Notes: generated from the sequence alone by a model not told the origin. Counted from the stretch's first letter, positions 22,000 to 31,509 are shown. The stretch is 31,527 bases of DNA from Firmicutes bacterium UBA5473 (GCA_002427165.1 DIQB01000084.1:542-32068), one strand, 5' to 3'. Program-made: numbers and translations.

Positions 22000-24626
22000 T
22001 GTAGGCCTCCTTTGCGATCGTAGTTTTTTTCAATCTCTGTTATTTTACCATTCTCTTCGGTTATTATCTTTTCATAGACCAGATACTCATCTTTGTCGTA
22101 AGCAAAATAGGTAGTTATTTTTTTATCCTGGGAATAGGAAACCTCTTTCACTTTTTTGCCATCACCATCGTAACTGACTTCTGTACTTAAAGCTCCGTCG
22201 AGCTCAGTACGAATACGACGTCCTTCGTAATCGTAAAAATAAGTGTAGGTTCCCTCACCATTTTTACCCTTTTGCATCTTCAAGAGGCCATTTTCGTACT
22301 GATATTCCCAATTCTCATCTTCCAGATACTGACCATCCTCATTTGTCCGCCAAGTTACGACCTCAGGTTCAGCTACCATCGCCATACCCATGAACCGATT
22401 AATGCCTGCCCCCTGCTCCAGCGCCTGGATGGTCGCGCTTTTAATCTGAGAATCGCCACCGGGAGTCACCAGCTGAACGTAGGCCTTATAAGACCCCTCT
22501 GTAACAGTTTGCCCTGCATCATTTTTGCCGTCCCAAGTCCAACTGGAAGTACTCTTATCTTCAAGCTTAGTTCCCAGCCAACGAATTTTATTATTCTGGC
22601 TATCTTTAATAAATGCACTTGCATAAACAGGGCCGGTTTGATCTCGGCTACAGGTTATGCTTTGGCCCGTGACGCTTACTGTTAATGTTCCAATTTGAGT
22701 TGTATCTTCTTTGAGTAATTCTTTGATGTCACCTTTATCTGGAGTTTTAAATAGGTAAATCCCGGTTAGTCCTTGCAAACCGGCATGCTTACCATAGTTT
22801 GCGATCCCATCCCAGATGAAAGGAAGGGTTTGGTTCTTATACTCGGCTATTTTTATTCCACCAGGGGTAAAGACTTCAATATCAACGGAACCGGAGACGC
22901 CCGGCCAACTTTCTATTTCAGCTGCATTGCCGGAGCCTGTGCTTACGTTAGCCGTTGCTGTCAAACCAGCTATACTTGCTTGTAAGATAGCTGAGCCTTC
23001 CTTGTTTTCGGGGTTGAAATACTGTATTGGCCCGTTTAATTTCGGATCAAAGCTTCCGGGATTTACGTCACTTCTTGAAATGCTTAATTTGTTCAGATCT
23101 TCCGTCGCAACAAGCGGTTTCTTCTGACCGCCAACCGTCACATAGAATTGAAAGCCCTGTAGGCCATCGGTATCTTTTGGTACCACCGCATTAGAGGGCT
23201 CAATTGTGAGTTTGTCGCCAAGGAAGAATTCCTTGCTAGAGGTTTTTTGATTGCCTAATTCATCAATAGCAGTGACTTTGATCGTATAATACCCGGGATT
23301 TAATAGGCCGAGATTTGAACCTGTAAATGTTACTGTTTTACCACTGCCGCTAGTGGTAAAGGTTTTGTTTTGATTGGTGTTACCCTTATAAAGTTCAACC
23401 TTCGAGCCGCCTGTACCGGTTTTTATATCACTTAGTTCATCTTTTAAAGTTACTTTTAGCGTTGGACTGGAAGGATATTTCGAATCAATAGCGGAAAAAT
23501 CTACGGTAGGTGCTGTTGCATCTATAATGACCTTGCTGTCACTCCAGTTAGTCTCAACACCATCAATCTTTGCTTTCACCCCAAAGTACCATTCGCCATC
23601 AGCAAGAGCATCGGGCCAGGTAAACGAGCCTGAGCCATCAGACACGGGTTTAGTTGTAGCGCCTGCCATGCCCGCATTCTTGCTTGCTCTTACCTGAATT
23701 CCTGTGGCCTGGCTAGTAACATCTTGCCCCTCGCGATATACCTTCCAAGTTAGTGTAGGTTTCTCCCTTACTCTTACGGGGACTTCGAAGTCTCCAATGG
23801 AGGGTACCGAGGTAGCAGATACCTTAATCCCCCCCACCCTAGATGGCTCACCGCCGGATGAAAAATTAAGCTGGATGTGCAAATATTCGCTTGCTGAAAG
23901 ATTAGGTTTACCATCGGTATAGTTAATCCAACTTGAGCGATTTACGCCGTCATTGCTTGTTGCTAGCCTTACAGTAACATTCTCTTTAGTTGCGAATTCA
24001 ACCTTATCCCACCGATACTGACCGTTCCCAAATTTCAAGGCAGTTTCTACAGAAGCAGTCTTCGTCGCGGAACCGCCGAATTTCACATATTCAAGGTATG
24101 CAGTATCTTGTTTTGACCGTCCACATTCGTCTTTTTTATACAAAAACGCAAACTCATAAGTTCCTTTAGGAAACTCTTTTGTAACTACGCCCTGTACTTC
24201 ATCACTAGCTTGAAAGATTACCTCGTCTCCTTTTTTCACCATAAACCAATCGTAATCTTTCTCAGAGCTAACCCCATATTCGAACTCAAGGGAGTCAGTT
24301 TCCCTAGTAATCTTCAGCTCATATTTTTGCCCATCTGGCAGGCGGTTAGTATTTGGTTTCATTTGCACCTTTGCTCTTCCGTCTACAATCTCCCAGTAAT
24401 CACCGTTTTCACCCAAAGTGAATTTCTCAAGATTTTGGGTGCTGTTAAGATAGATAGTCTCCCCTGAGCTACCATCCACTATCAGACTAAGTTTATCATC
24501 TTTGATTTCCACATTAGGATCAGTTGAAAACTCGTTCAACCCTACAAGTCTATCCGCCCCCACTGCGGGTAGGGCGAACATTAACACACAAACCAAAAGC
24601 GTAAACCGAACCATCCTCGCCTTCAT
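21996..24626 (-). CDS. Large secreted protein with Ig/FlgD-like domains and YD-type end
   Basis: 876 residues. Signal peptide (VRFTLLVCVLMFALPAVGA). Then a beta-rich N-terminal region, an Ig-like part around residues 290-480 (TLTWKVYREGQDVTS, IDATAPTVDFSAIDSKYPSSPTLKVTLKDELSD), and two FlgD-like Ig modules: one with IEVFTPGGIKIAEYKNQTLPFIWDG, another with SSWTWDGKNDAGQTVTEGSYKAYVQLVTPGG. The last 130 residues read like YD/Rhs repeats (YFYDYEGRRIRTELDG, VSYDGDGKKVKEVSY, YFAYDKDEYLVYEK). No enzyme motif seen. Likely exposed on the surface or in the periplasm, with the barrel and YD-like neighbours as partners. Confidence 0.75.
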   Translation of the reverse strand: MKARMVRFTLLVCVLMFALPAVGADRLVGLNEFSTDPNVEIKDDKLSLIVDGSSGETIYLNSTQNLEKFTLGENGDYWEIVDGRAKVQMKPNTNRLPDGQKYELKITRETDSLEFEYGVSSEKDYDWFMVKKGDEVIFQASDEVQGVVTKEFPKGTYEFAFLYKKDECGRSKQDTAYLEYVKFGGSATKTASVETALKFGNGQYRWDKVEFATKENVTVRLATSNDGVNRSSWINYTDGKPNLSASEYLHIQLNFSSGGEPSRVGGIKVSATSVPSIGDFEVPVRVREKPTLTWKVYREGQDVTSQATGIQVRASKNAGMAGATTKPVSDGSGSFTWPDALADGEWYFGVKAKIDGVETNWSDSKVIIDATAPTVDFSAIDSKYPSSPTLKVTLKDELSDIKTGTGGSKVELYKGNTNQNKTFTTSGSGKTVTFTGSNLGLLNPGYYTIKVTAIDELGNQKTSSKEFFLGDKLTIEPSNAVVPKDTDGLQGFQFYVTVGGQKKPLVATEDLNKLSISRSDVNPGSFDPKLNGPIQYFNPENKEGSAILQASIAGLTATANVSTGSGNAAEIESWPGVSGSVDIEVFTPGGIKIAEYKNQTLPFIWDGIANYGKHAGLQGLTGIYLFKTPDKGDIKELLKEDTTQIGTLTVSVTGQSITCSRDQTGPVYASAFIKDSQNNKIRWLGTKLEDKSTSSWTWDGKNDAGQTVTEGSYKAYVQLVTPGGDSQIKSATIQALEQGAGINRFMGMAMVAEPEVVTWRTNEDGQYLEDENWEYQYENGLLKMQKGKNGEGTYTYFYDYEGRRIRTELDGALSTEVSYDGDGKKVKEVSYSQDKKITTYFAYDKDEYLVYEKIITEENGKITEIEKNYDRKGGLQ

Positions 24627-24647
24627 CGAAAATACCCTCCCCTACCC

Positions 24648-26015
24648 TTAATTAAACCAAGGGCAAACAGACTCTTGTTGTAACTGTTTGGCTTGAACTA
24701 AAATATTCTCTTTCGCTGCAATCTGAACATCGCCCTTGGGTGTCTTCACGCTTTCCAACCAGCCGCAAGGCGTGTAATTATGAACCAACTCAACAACTTC
24801 ATCGTCGGTCTTACGAACTAACTTTACCAACTGACCATACTCGTTATACTCGTAAGTGGTACTACCACTAAGATCTTCCATCTTTTTCCGCTTGCCGTCC
24901 TCTAAATATTCCACGAAAATCTTGGTGTCATCTTCATATGCAGCTACCAACAGTAGCTTCTCGAGATCAAATGTATAGGTGGTACGACGGCCTAAGCTAT
25001 CCGTCCGTACAATAGTTTTTTTGTCCGGATAGTCGAAATAAACCTTGCCATTACCGGTGATGGAAATCAACTTTCCCTCGCAGTATTCATAGCTTACCTT
25101 AAAACTACGATCGTCTTGATCGGGCTTTACCCTACCTAATACATCATAAGCATAGCCCAAGGTTTCCTCTCCAGAATCTGAAATAAGGGTCAGCTCTGAA
25201 AGCAGTCCTTGCCAATTATAAGCGAATAATGCTTTTTCCCCTTCAGTTTCAAGACGAACTAACCTGCCTAAGGAATCAAACTCTTTCTCAACGACCTGCT
25301 TTTGAGAGCCTGCGTTATAAATAAACTTGGCGATATTATCGTCGAAGGCTAGATCTGCAGTAATCTTCTTGGAAGAACCAACCGGCTCGTAAAAAGAAAG
25401 CAAAAGTTGATCCCAGTCAGAAGCCTGGAAAAAGGCATCTGTTTTACCCAAATAATACTGCCGCTCTACAAGCTCAAGGTTATTCTCCCGCAGCTCCCAG
25501 CGCTCTAAAACCTCCCCGGTCTCAAAGTCGGAAATCTCTTTTGCCATCACAATACCACCGTGGACAGTGAGACTGATCTTACGCTTGTAGCCTGATGGAT
25601 CCCTAGTAAGAATTATAACCGAGGGGCCCACATAGTAATAGTCATTGCCCACAACTAGTTCCCCGGATTTCTCGTAAAGCTCCTGGGTTTTAACCTTTCT
25701 TTTTTCGAATTTATAATTGCTTTTAGCACCTGTAGGGTATTTGATCTCAAGATCGCCGCTTTCAAAGCTGTAGCCCTTAGCGAACCGAGCTACCTCCTCA
25801 GCCTCAAGTTCTGCCCCGTTAAAGGTGAACTCTGATCCATCCCCATCCTCTTTCACAACCAACTGACCGGTTTCAGGGATCACCTTCTCTACCCTTTCAT
25901 CAAAAAAACGGGCCCAAGGTGAGTCTGTGCTTAGACTTTGCCCGGCAATTGCAATGCAAGAACCAGCAAGAATAAATACTAAGAAAACCAAACCGGCTAA
26001 CCTCCACCTCGCCAC
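24648..26015 (-). CDS. Secreted YD-repeat-like protein
   Basis: 455 residues, GTG start after GGAGGG. Signal peptide (RLAGLVFLVFILAGSCIAIAG). The body has repeated short YD/Rhs-type units: VEKEFDSLGRLVRLETEGEK, FAYNWQGLLSELTL, LGYAYDVLGRVK, FDYPDKKTIVRTDSLGRRTTYTFD, TTYEYNEYGQLVKLV, VHNYTPCGWLESV. No toxin domain follows the repeats, unlike Rhs/WapA toxins. First gene of the three-gene secreted operon. The C-terminal end has two cysteines (PCGW, VCPWFN) that may pair. Confidence 0.75.
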   Translation of the reverse strand: MARWRLAGLVFLVFILAGSCIAIAGQSLSTDSPWARFFDERVEKVIPETGQLVVKEDGDGSEFTFNGAELEAEEVARFAKGYSFESGDLEIKYPTGAKSNYKFEKRKVKTQELYEKSGELVVGNDYYYVGPSVIILTRDPSGYKRKISLTVHGGIVMAKEISDFETGEVLERWELRENNLELVERQYYLGKTDAFFQASDWDQLLLSFYEPVGSSKKITADLAFDDNIAKFIYNAGSQKQVVEKEFDSLGRLVRLETEGEKALFAYNWQGLLSELTLISDSGEETLGYAYDVLGRVKPDQDDRSFKVSYEYCEGKLISITGNGKVYFDYPDKKTIVRTDSLGRRTTYTFDLEKLLLVAAYEDDTKIFVEYLEDGKRKKMEDLSGSTTYEYNEYGQLVKLVRKTDDEVVELVHNYTPCGWLESVKTPKGDVQIAAKENILVQAKQLQQESVCPWFN

Positions 26016-26134
26016 AGTACTTCCCTCCTTAGGAAAAAGTTTGACTTCTCTAACAATATAAGTTAAACCCTATACTATTCTATGTTAGTATTTCCATATT
26101 AAACAGCTATTTCCTGCATGAATTTGTGATTATT

Positions 26135-27142
26135 TTATTTAGAAAGCTTTCCCTGATAGGGAAAACGAAATACCCCCTGCTCAGTGATGATAGCAGAAAT
26201 CAAATTAGCAGGGGTAACATCAAAAGCAGGGTTATAAACCTTCACGCCCGATGGCGCAATTCTCTGGCCCCCTATGTGGGTTACCTCGTCGGCTGCCCGC
26301 TCTTCAATAATGATCTCTTCACCTGAGGCTATTTTTTCATCAATTGTGGAAGTTGGTGCTGCAATATAAAAAGGAATCTTATGAGCTTTGGCAAGAACAG
26401 CTAAAGAATACGTACCGATCTTATTTGCTGTATCACCATTGGCTGCAATCCGATCAGCACCTGCAATCACAGCATCCACCATTCCTTGTGCCATCACAGT
26501 CCCTGCCATACTGTCGCAAATTAGGGTCACATCGAAACCATCCTCTAAAAGCTCCCAGGCAGTAAGGCGAGCGCCCTGAAGCACAGGCCTAGTCTCGCAA
26601 GCATACACTTTTACATCTCGGCCAGCAGAGCGGATCACGCCTAGCGCTGTTCCCCAATCCGCTGTGGCAAGAGCCCCTGCATTGCAAATAGTAAGCACCC
26701 GTGCCTTTGGAGGCAGAAGTTGGGCGCCCAGTTTGCCCATAGCTCGATTGCTGATTACATCCTGCTCTAAAATGCTATGGGCCTCCTCAAGAAGACGCTG
26801 GTAAATGGCAGCGTAGCCTTGGACCTCAGCTGCTGCAGTCATCATTTTCTCAATCGCCCAAAACAGGTTCACAGCAGTGGGCCGTGTGCCCGCCAGCTTC
26901 TCCCCTGCCCGAGAGAGGTCTTCCCGAATCGTCTCCTCATTGCTATTTAGAGCAGCTAAAACCATACCGTAAGCGGCAGCTGCACCGATGGCAGGCGCTC
27001 CGCGCACCAGCAAACTACGAATGGCCTCTGCCACATCATCCACGTTTTCACAGCGTTTGTATTCAACCTGAAGAGGCAGTTTTCTCTGATCTAAAAGTAA
27101 TAGAGAATTATCTTGCCAGCTAATAGTTTTAGGCCTTGCCAC
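26135..27142 (-). CDS. mtnA: Methylthioribose-1-phosphate isomerase
   Basis: 335 residues. Converts 5-methylthioribose-1-phosphate to methylthioribulose-1-phosphate in methionine salvage. Motifs: VRGAPAIGAAAAYG near residue 50, LTICNAGALATADWGTALGVIR (catalytic Cys), and VIAGADRIAANGDTANKIGTYSLAVLAK (catalytic Asp). Translation-initiation-factor eIF2B-like fold. Start set at GTG 27142, eleven bases after GAGG; GTG 27151 is too close to it. No other methionine-salvage genes lie in the window, so it may also serve in purine/ribose salvage. Confidence 0.92.
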   Translation of the reverse strand: MARPKTISWQDNSLLLLDQRKLPLQVEYKRCENVDDVAEAIRSLLVRGAPAIGAAAAYGMVLAALNSNEETIREDLSRAGEKLAGTRPTAVNLFWAIEKMMTAAAEVQGYAAIYQRLLEEAHSILEQDVISNRAMGKLGAQLLPPKARVLTICNAGALATADWGTALGVIRSAGRDVKVYACETRPVLQGARLTAWELLEDGFDVTLICDSMAGTVMAQGMVDAVIAGADRIAANGDTANKIGTYSLAVLAKAHKIPFYIAAPTSTIDEKIASGEEIIIEERAADEVTHIGGQRIAPSGVKVYNPAFDVTPANLISAIITEQGVFRFPYQGKLSK

Positions 27143-27166
27143 AATGCACACTTCCTCTCTATTTCA

Positions 27167-27194
27167 ATTATAGCATAAGTCCAAAAAGGTGCAA
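27167..27194 (-). promoter_or_regulatory. mtnA promoter
   Basis: On the minus strand TTGCAC (27189-27194), 16-base spacer ending in ATGC, TATAAT (27167-27172); extended -10. Confidence 0.75.
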
Positions 27195-27297
27195 GGAAAA
27201 AATATGTATTTTACCAGGCAGGAAATAATCCGTAAGTAGCGAAATTATAACTATTGTATCCACTATTAAATGACCCCTGGAAAGGAGTGAACAAAGA

Positions 27298-28029
27298 ATG
27301 AAAAAGCTCTCTTCTCTTACACTGTTAGTCTTATTCGTAGCTTTGTTAGGATCGCAGGCAGGTGCTTTTGAGATTGGCGCAAGTCTGTGGATGCCAGAGG
27401 GAACCTTCGGCACCACAACTGATTCCCTATTCGACGGCCAACTAAAAGTGCTCACAGCACCAGGAAGCCCCATTGGGATTGGGCCTGTTGCCTTGGTGAG
27501 CGAGACCAGCCTGGGAACAAACCAAACAATCAGCGGGCTGAAATCCATGTTCGCAGACAAAAACGGTGAAGGTTTCTTTTTTGCAGACTTCCACGCTGGC
27601 ATTCGCATGACCCTGCCCATCAAGCTATTTGGGATCTCAGCCCAAGGCTTAGTCAGCTATGGCGCAACAGGCTACAGTGACCTCATACTCGCAAATGAAA
27701 GCTCTGAGTACACCACAGCCATTTACTGGGGCCCTCGTTTCCGAGGCCAGCTAAAGGCTGAGATTTTAGGTAAGCTACTCACAGCTGTTGCCAGCTATGA
27801 GTACGCACCTGAACTACAGGGCCTGAGAAAACAAGCCTCAGCCGGAGGCGAAACCCCTGATCAAGATCTCAGTGGAGCTACCCTCACCAACTACAGGGTG
27901 GGCCTGGAGGGAAGCATTCCCTTCGCTACAATTGGCGCAGGCTACAGGGTGAGCCAACTAGAGGACAAAGCAGGAGGCTATAGTGCTGATTTCTCTGGCT
28001 ACTATGCCGAAGCACGCGTTGGCTTCTAG
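27298..28029 (+). CDS. Second barrel-like outer-membrane protein
   Basis: 243 residues. Signal peptide (KKLSSLTLLVLFVALLGSQAGAF, cleavage near AGA). The rest is beta-rich, with strands such as VALVSETSLG, FFADFHAGIRMTLPIKLFG, AQGLVSYGATGY, AIYWGPRFRGQLKAEILG, NYRVGLEGSIPFATIGAGYRV and a last strand YYAEARVGF ending in Phe. Similar in plan but not obviously in sequence to the barrel at 21283-21999. Start at ATG 27298 after AAAGGAG. Single gene with its own strong terminator. Confidence 0.7.
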   Translation: MKKLSSLTLLVLFVALLGSQAGAFEIGASLWMPEGTFGTTTDSLFDGQLKVLTAPGSPIGIGPVALVSETSLGTNQTISGLKSMFADKNGEGFFFADFHAGIRMTLPIKLFGISAQGLVSYGATGYSDLILANESSEYTTAIYWGPRFRGQLKAEILGKLLTAVASYEYAPELQGLRKQASAGGETPDQDLSGATLTNYRVGLEGSIPFATIGAGYRVSQLEDKAGGYSADFSGYYAEARVGF

Positions 28030-28050
28030 CACAAGGATCCAGATTATTCC

Positions 28051-28088
28051 CAAGGAGGGGTGAGCATGCTCACCCCTCCTTGTATTTT
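28051..28088 (+). terminator. Perfect palindrome terminator of the barrel gene
   Basis: CAAGGAGGGGTGAGCA and TGCTCACCCCTCCTTG form a 32-base perfect palindrome (28051-28082) followed by TATTTT. It could also act on the minus strand. Confidence 0.85.
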
Positions 28089-28126
28089 GTGCCAACTTGG
28101 TGGATAATAGGACCAGGAGGTATCCG

Positions 28127-29296
28127 ATGGAAGCATACTTAGATAATAGCGCAACAACAATTGTAGACCCCCAAGTACTCTCAGAGCTCAACCGCATCTA
28201 TACCCAGGTTCCTGGCAACCCCTCCTCTCTTTATTCAAAAGGACTGGCTGCAGAACAGGAACTAGATAGTGCTCGCAGGAGCCTGGCCGCAAGTTTAGGG
28301 GTAGAGAGTCGGGAGATCTATTTTACATCTGGTGGCACAGAGGCCAATAACATCGGGCTAATCGGTGCTGCTCGCTCCTATCGCCGTCAGGGCAAGCACA
28401 TTATTACCACCTCTGTAGAGCACCCATCTGTACTCGGGGCCATGGAAAGCCTCAAGGAAGAGGGCTTTGAAGTTACCCTTCTTCCCTGCGACAGAGAAGG
28501 TAGAATCCAGCCTCAACACCTCCTAGAGGCATTGCGGGAGGATACCATCCTTGTGAGCACCATGTTCGTAAACAATGAATCAGGTGCCATCGCACCCATT
28601 GGGGAGCTTGCTTCAGTTCTGGCAAAACGAGACAATAATTTGCCACTGTGGCATGTGGATGCAGTACAAGGCTACGGCAGGATAGAACTGGATCCCAAAA
28701 AGCTTGGAATAGACCTTGTGAGCCTCAGCGCACACAAGATCCACGGACCTAAGGGATGCGGCGCCCTCTACTTGCGACGGGGGGTTGTGCTCTCCCCGGT
28801 TATCCATGGTGGAGGACAGGAGAGGGGACTGCGGCCTGGCACAGAGAATGTGGCAGCTATTGCTGCCCTTGGGAAGGCAGCCCAATTGGCTCTTGCCACG
28901 CAAAAGGAAAGCTGGGAGCGAATGGGACGATTTCGGGAGCAACTCATCAACTGCAGCCAAAAATGCGGGGGTATTGTGAACGGACCGAAAGGTAGAGACG
29001 CTGCTGCCTACATCCTCAATCTCTCCTTCCCTGGGGTGCCTGCGGAAGTGCTGGTGCACTCTTTGGATGCACGGGGAATCTATCTTTCCACAGGCTCTGC
29101 TTGCTCCTCAAAGCAGAAGACGCCTAGCCACGTGCTGGAAGCTATGGGGCTTGAGCGAGCGCTTTATACATCTGCAGTGCGCGTGAGCCTCTCTCGCCTT
29201 ACCAAAAAAGAGGAGATTGAATATACCTGCCAAGTGCTGCCTGAGGTTGTAGAGGAACTGAGGGCCCTCTATGGGCAGAAAAAGCGTTCGAGGTGA
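28127..29296 (+). CDS. nifS: Cysteine desulfurase (NifS/IscS family)
   Basis: 389 residues. Takes sulfur from cysteine with PLP as cofactor. Motifs: YLDNSATT at the start, FTSGGTEANNIG, the PLP lysine in SLSAHKIHGPKG, and the active-site cysteine in STGSACSSKQ (long-loop type group I). ATG at 28127, preceded by AGGAGGTATCCG; the longer frame from 28097 lacks a ribosome site. It is directly followed by thiI, matching the NifZ-ThiI pair of Bacillus, so its main customer is probably tRNA 4-thiouridine synthesis. Confidence 0.95.
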   Translation: MEAYLDNSATTIVDPQVLSELNRIYTQVPGNPSSLYSKGLAAEQELDSARRSLAASLGVESREIYFTSGGTEANNIGLIGAARSYRRQGKHIITTSVEHPSVLGAMESLKEEGFEVTLLPCDREGRIQPQHLLEALREDTILVSTMFVNNESGAIAPIGELASVLAKRDNNLPLWHVDAVQGYGRIELDPKKLGIDLVSLSAHKIHGPKGCGALYLRRGVVLSPVIHGGGQERGLRPGTENVAAIAALGKAAQLALATQKESWERMGRFREQLINCSQKCGGIVNGPKGRDAAAYILNLSFPGVPAEVLVHSLDARGIYLSTGSACSSKQKTPSHVLEAMGLERALYTSAVRVSLSRLTKKEEIEYTCQVLPEVVEELRALYGQKKRSR

Positions 29297-29301
29297 AAGA
29301 A

Positions 29302-30495
29302 ATGTATACTCATTTATTAATAAGCTATGGAGAATTGGCCCTCAAGGGCCTCAACAGGCCGCGCTTTGAAGCGCAGCTGATTGCTAACATCCGCCAGGCC
29401 CTGCCTGGCATCCCCCCGGAGAGGATCTACAGAACCCGGGGCCGCTGCTTTGTGCGCCTAGAGGGAGAGCCTATAGATGAGGTGCTGCCAGCTCTCGGGC
29501 GTGTGTTTGGTCTGGTTGCCATCAGCCCTACCATAGCAGTGGCAAAGGATCTGGCGCAGATTCAGGAAGCTGCCTGGCAAGTGCTAAAAGAGCGACTGGA
29601 GCGAGGTATTCCCACTACCTTCAAACTTGAATCGAGACGAGCAGACAAAAGCTTCCCCCTCACCTCGCCCAAACTGAGCCAGACTGTTGCCGCAGAGCTT
29701 GTACCTAGAGCCGCTCTAGAGTATCCGGGTCTATTGAGCGTAGATGTACATAAACCAGAGCTCTTGATTCAAATCGAGATCCGCGATGAAGGTGCCTATG
29801 TTTATGGGGAAAGATATCCCGGCCCCGGAGGCTTGCCTGTGGGGATGAGCGGCAAGACACTACTCATGCTCTCAGGCGGGATCGATAGCCCTGTGGCAGG
29901 CTGGATGATGCAAAAGCGGGGTGTAGAGCTAGGTGGGATTCATTTTCATAGCTTTCCCCTCACAAGTGAACGGGCAAAGCAAAAGGTGATTGATCTGGCC
30001 AGGATCCTCGCTAGCTGGGGTGGCCCCTTGCCATTATACATGGTACATTTTACAGAGATCCAAAAGGCCCTCCACGCAAAAACACCTGAAAACTTGCGGG
30101 TAATTCTCATGCGGCGAATGATGATGCGGCTAGCAAATATCATCGCCCAACGCGACAATTATCAGGCTATAGTCACAGGTGAAAGCCTAGGCCAGGTGGC
30201 AAGCCAAACCCTAGACTCACTTCAGGCGGCCAATTGCCTTTCCCAATTGCCTGTGCTCAGGCCCCTGATTGGCATGGATAAGACGGAGATTATCCAGCGT
30301 TCAGAGAAAATTGGCACCTATGAGCTCTCTATCCAACCCTATGAGGACTGTTGTACGTTGTTTGTGCCAAAACACCCAGTTACCCGTCCCACATTGGGAC
30401 CCCTAGAAAAAGCAGAGGAGGCCCTCCCTATGGAAGACCTCCTGCATGATGCGATTGAAAAAACTCAGCGCCTTGTCACGGAGCCTCGCCAATAA
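29302..30495 (+). CDS. thiI: tRNA 4-thiouridine synthetase ThiI
   Basis: 397 residues, the short form without a rhodanese domain. N-terminal ferredoxin-like and THUMP domains (residues 1-165), then the PP-loop ATPase: LMLSGGIDSPVAGWMM near residue 195, and the AANNIIAQ/VTGESLGQVASQTL region. It adenylates U8 of tRNAs and inserts sulfur brought by the cysteine desulfurase encoded just upstream. ATG at 29302 lies six bases after GAGGTG; GTG 29293 overlaps the desulfurase stop and is an alternative. The last 20 bases overlap the MCP-like gene on the other strand. Confidence 0.93.
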   Translation: MYTHLLISYGELALKGLNRPRFEAQLIANIRQALPGIPPERIYRTRGRCFVRLEGEPIDEVLPALGRVFGLVAISPTIAVAKDLAQIQEAAWQVLKERLERGIPTTFKLESRRADKSFPLTSPKLSQTVAAELVPRAALEYPGLLSVDVHKPELLIQIEIRDEGAYVYGERYPGPGGLPVGMSGKTLLMLSGGIDSPVAGWMMQKRGVELGGIHFHSFPLTSERAKQKVIDLARILASWGGPLPLYMVHFTEIQKALHAKTPENLRVILMRRMMMRLANIIAQRDNYQAIVTGESLGQVASQTLDSLQAANCLSQLPVLRPLIGMDKTEIIQRSEKIGTYELSIQPYEDCCTLFVPKHPVTRPTLGPLEKAEEALPMEDLLHDAIEKTQRLVTEPRQ

Positions 30496-31456
30496 ACTCC
30501 CGATATGAGGCGAGGTTCTCTTTAAAGGCGGCTAACTGCCGATAAAGCTCCTCTGTAACCTGGCTCTCGTGGGCCTTTGCAAACTCTGTAAACAGTTCCG
30601 GCAACTCTTGGATTGTACCTTCTAGCTCCCCTAGCTGCTGTTGGCTTGTGGACACAACCTGGCCTGCTCTTTTGGTACCTGAGTATAGTAGCGCAATCAC
30701 CTCGCTAATTTCAGAGGCACCGTCTTTGGAAACCCGAGCCAGCTTCTGGATCTCTTCTGCTACCACTGCAAAGCCGCGCCCATACTCCCCGGCCCTGGCA
30801 GCTTCGATCCCGGCATTTAATGCCAACAGCGAAGTATTTTCCGCGATCTCTTCAATTAAGGTGGCAGCTTTAGTGAGCCTGGCTGCATCATCTTCAATAT
30901 GCTTGACAAAACGTGCTGACTCCTCAAGGCCCACTCCCATTTCCTCAAAACTTGCAGCCAGCTCTGGGCTGAAGGGATTTGCATCTGGCTGTGGCACCTC
31001 CAGTTGGAGAGCATCAATCTCATCTAAAAGACCTGCTAAAGCCGAGCTGAGCTTATTCTCAGCGGACCTGGAGGAGGCCTTCTCCTCTGCCAAAGCGAGG
31101 GCTATCTCCTCTTTGCTCGCTAGCTGCTTTTGCAGGAAAGCAAGCTCTGCCTTAAGTCTTTTAATCTCTTCTAACCGCTGCTCTCCTTGGGCATCCTCTG
31201 CCTCCCTCTGGGCTTTGAGCTCTGCCAGCTCCCTTTGGGCAGTGTCTTGTTGGGGTTCAGCTTCCTCCACAATCCCATAGCGGGAGCCTGGCTCCTCCTT
31301 TTCCAGAAGCTCAGTCAAGGCAAAACCAGCCCAAATCAGCGCCAGGGGTGTTACAGGAAGCAAAAGTAGATAGGCCCAGCCTCCTGTATGGATTAGAGCT
31401 ACCAAGACAATTAAGACTGACGGCCCGAATAATGCTAATATTTTTTTAATATCCAC
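30476..31456 (-). CDS. Short membrane-anchored MCP-like protein
   Basis: 326 residues. A hydrophobic region with two likely membrane helices (residues about 5-45: ILALFGPSVLIVLVALI, AYLLLLPVTPLALIWAGFAL), then a long charged coiled coil (80-165), and an MCP signalling tip: LIEEIAENTSLLALNAGIEAARAGEYGRGFAVVAEEIQKLA. There is no extracellular sensor domain and no HAMP, and the whole protein is shorter than a usual chemoreceptor. It should join CheA/CheW-type signalling from the membrane, with an unknown input. GTG at 31456, five bases after AGGAGGAG; a longer frame from 31495 runs into the promoter. Confidence 0.85.
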   Translation of the reverse strand: MDIKKILALFGPSVLIVLVALIHTGGWAYLLLLPVTPLALIWAGFALTELLEKEEPGSRYGIVEEAEPQQDTAQRELAELKAQREAEDAQGEQRLEEIKRLKAELAFLQKQLASKEEIALALAEEKASSRSAENKLSSALAGLLDEIDALQLEVPQPDANPFSPELAASFEEMGVGLEESARFVKHIEDDAARLTKAATLIEEIAENTSLLALNAGIEAARAGEYGRGFAVVAEEIQKLARVSKDGASEISEVIALLYSGTKRAGQVVSTSQQQLGELEGTIQELPELFTEFAKAHESQVTEELYRQLAAFKENLASYREFIGEAP

Positions 31457-31480
31457 AGCTACTCCTCCTCGTAGTTCTCT

Positions 31481-31509
31481 AGTATATATCGACACAGTTT
31501 CGCTAGCAA
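31481..31509 (-). promoter_or_regulatory. Promoter of the MCP-like gene
   Basis: On the minus strand TTGCTA (31504-31509), 17 bases, TATACT (31481-31486). Confidence 0.65.

Noticed and set aside
22272..23127. Plus-strand ORFs within the large Ig/FlgD-like gene
   Set aside because: No ribosome sites, low-complexity translations, all opposite a well-supported secreted protein.
30648..31280. Plus-strand ORF of 210 codons opposite the MCP-like gene
   Set aside because: Ser/Ala-rich antisense shadow of a coiled-coil gene, with no ribosome site.
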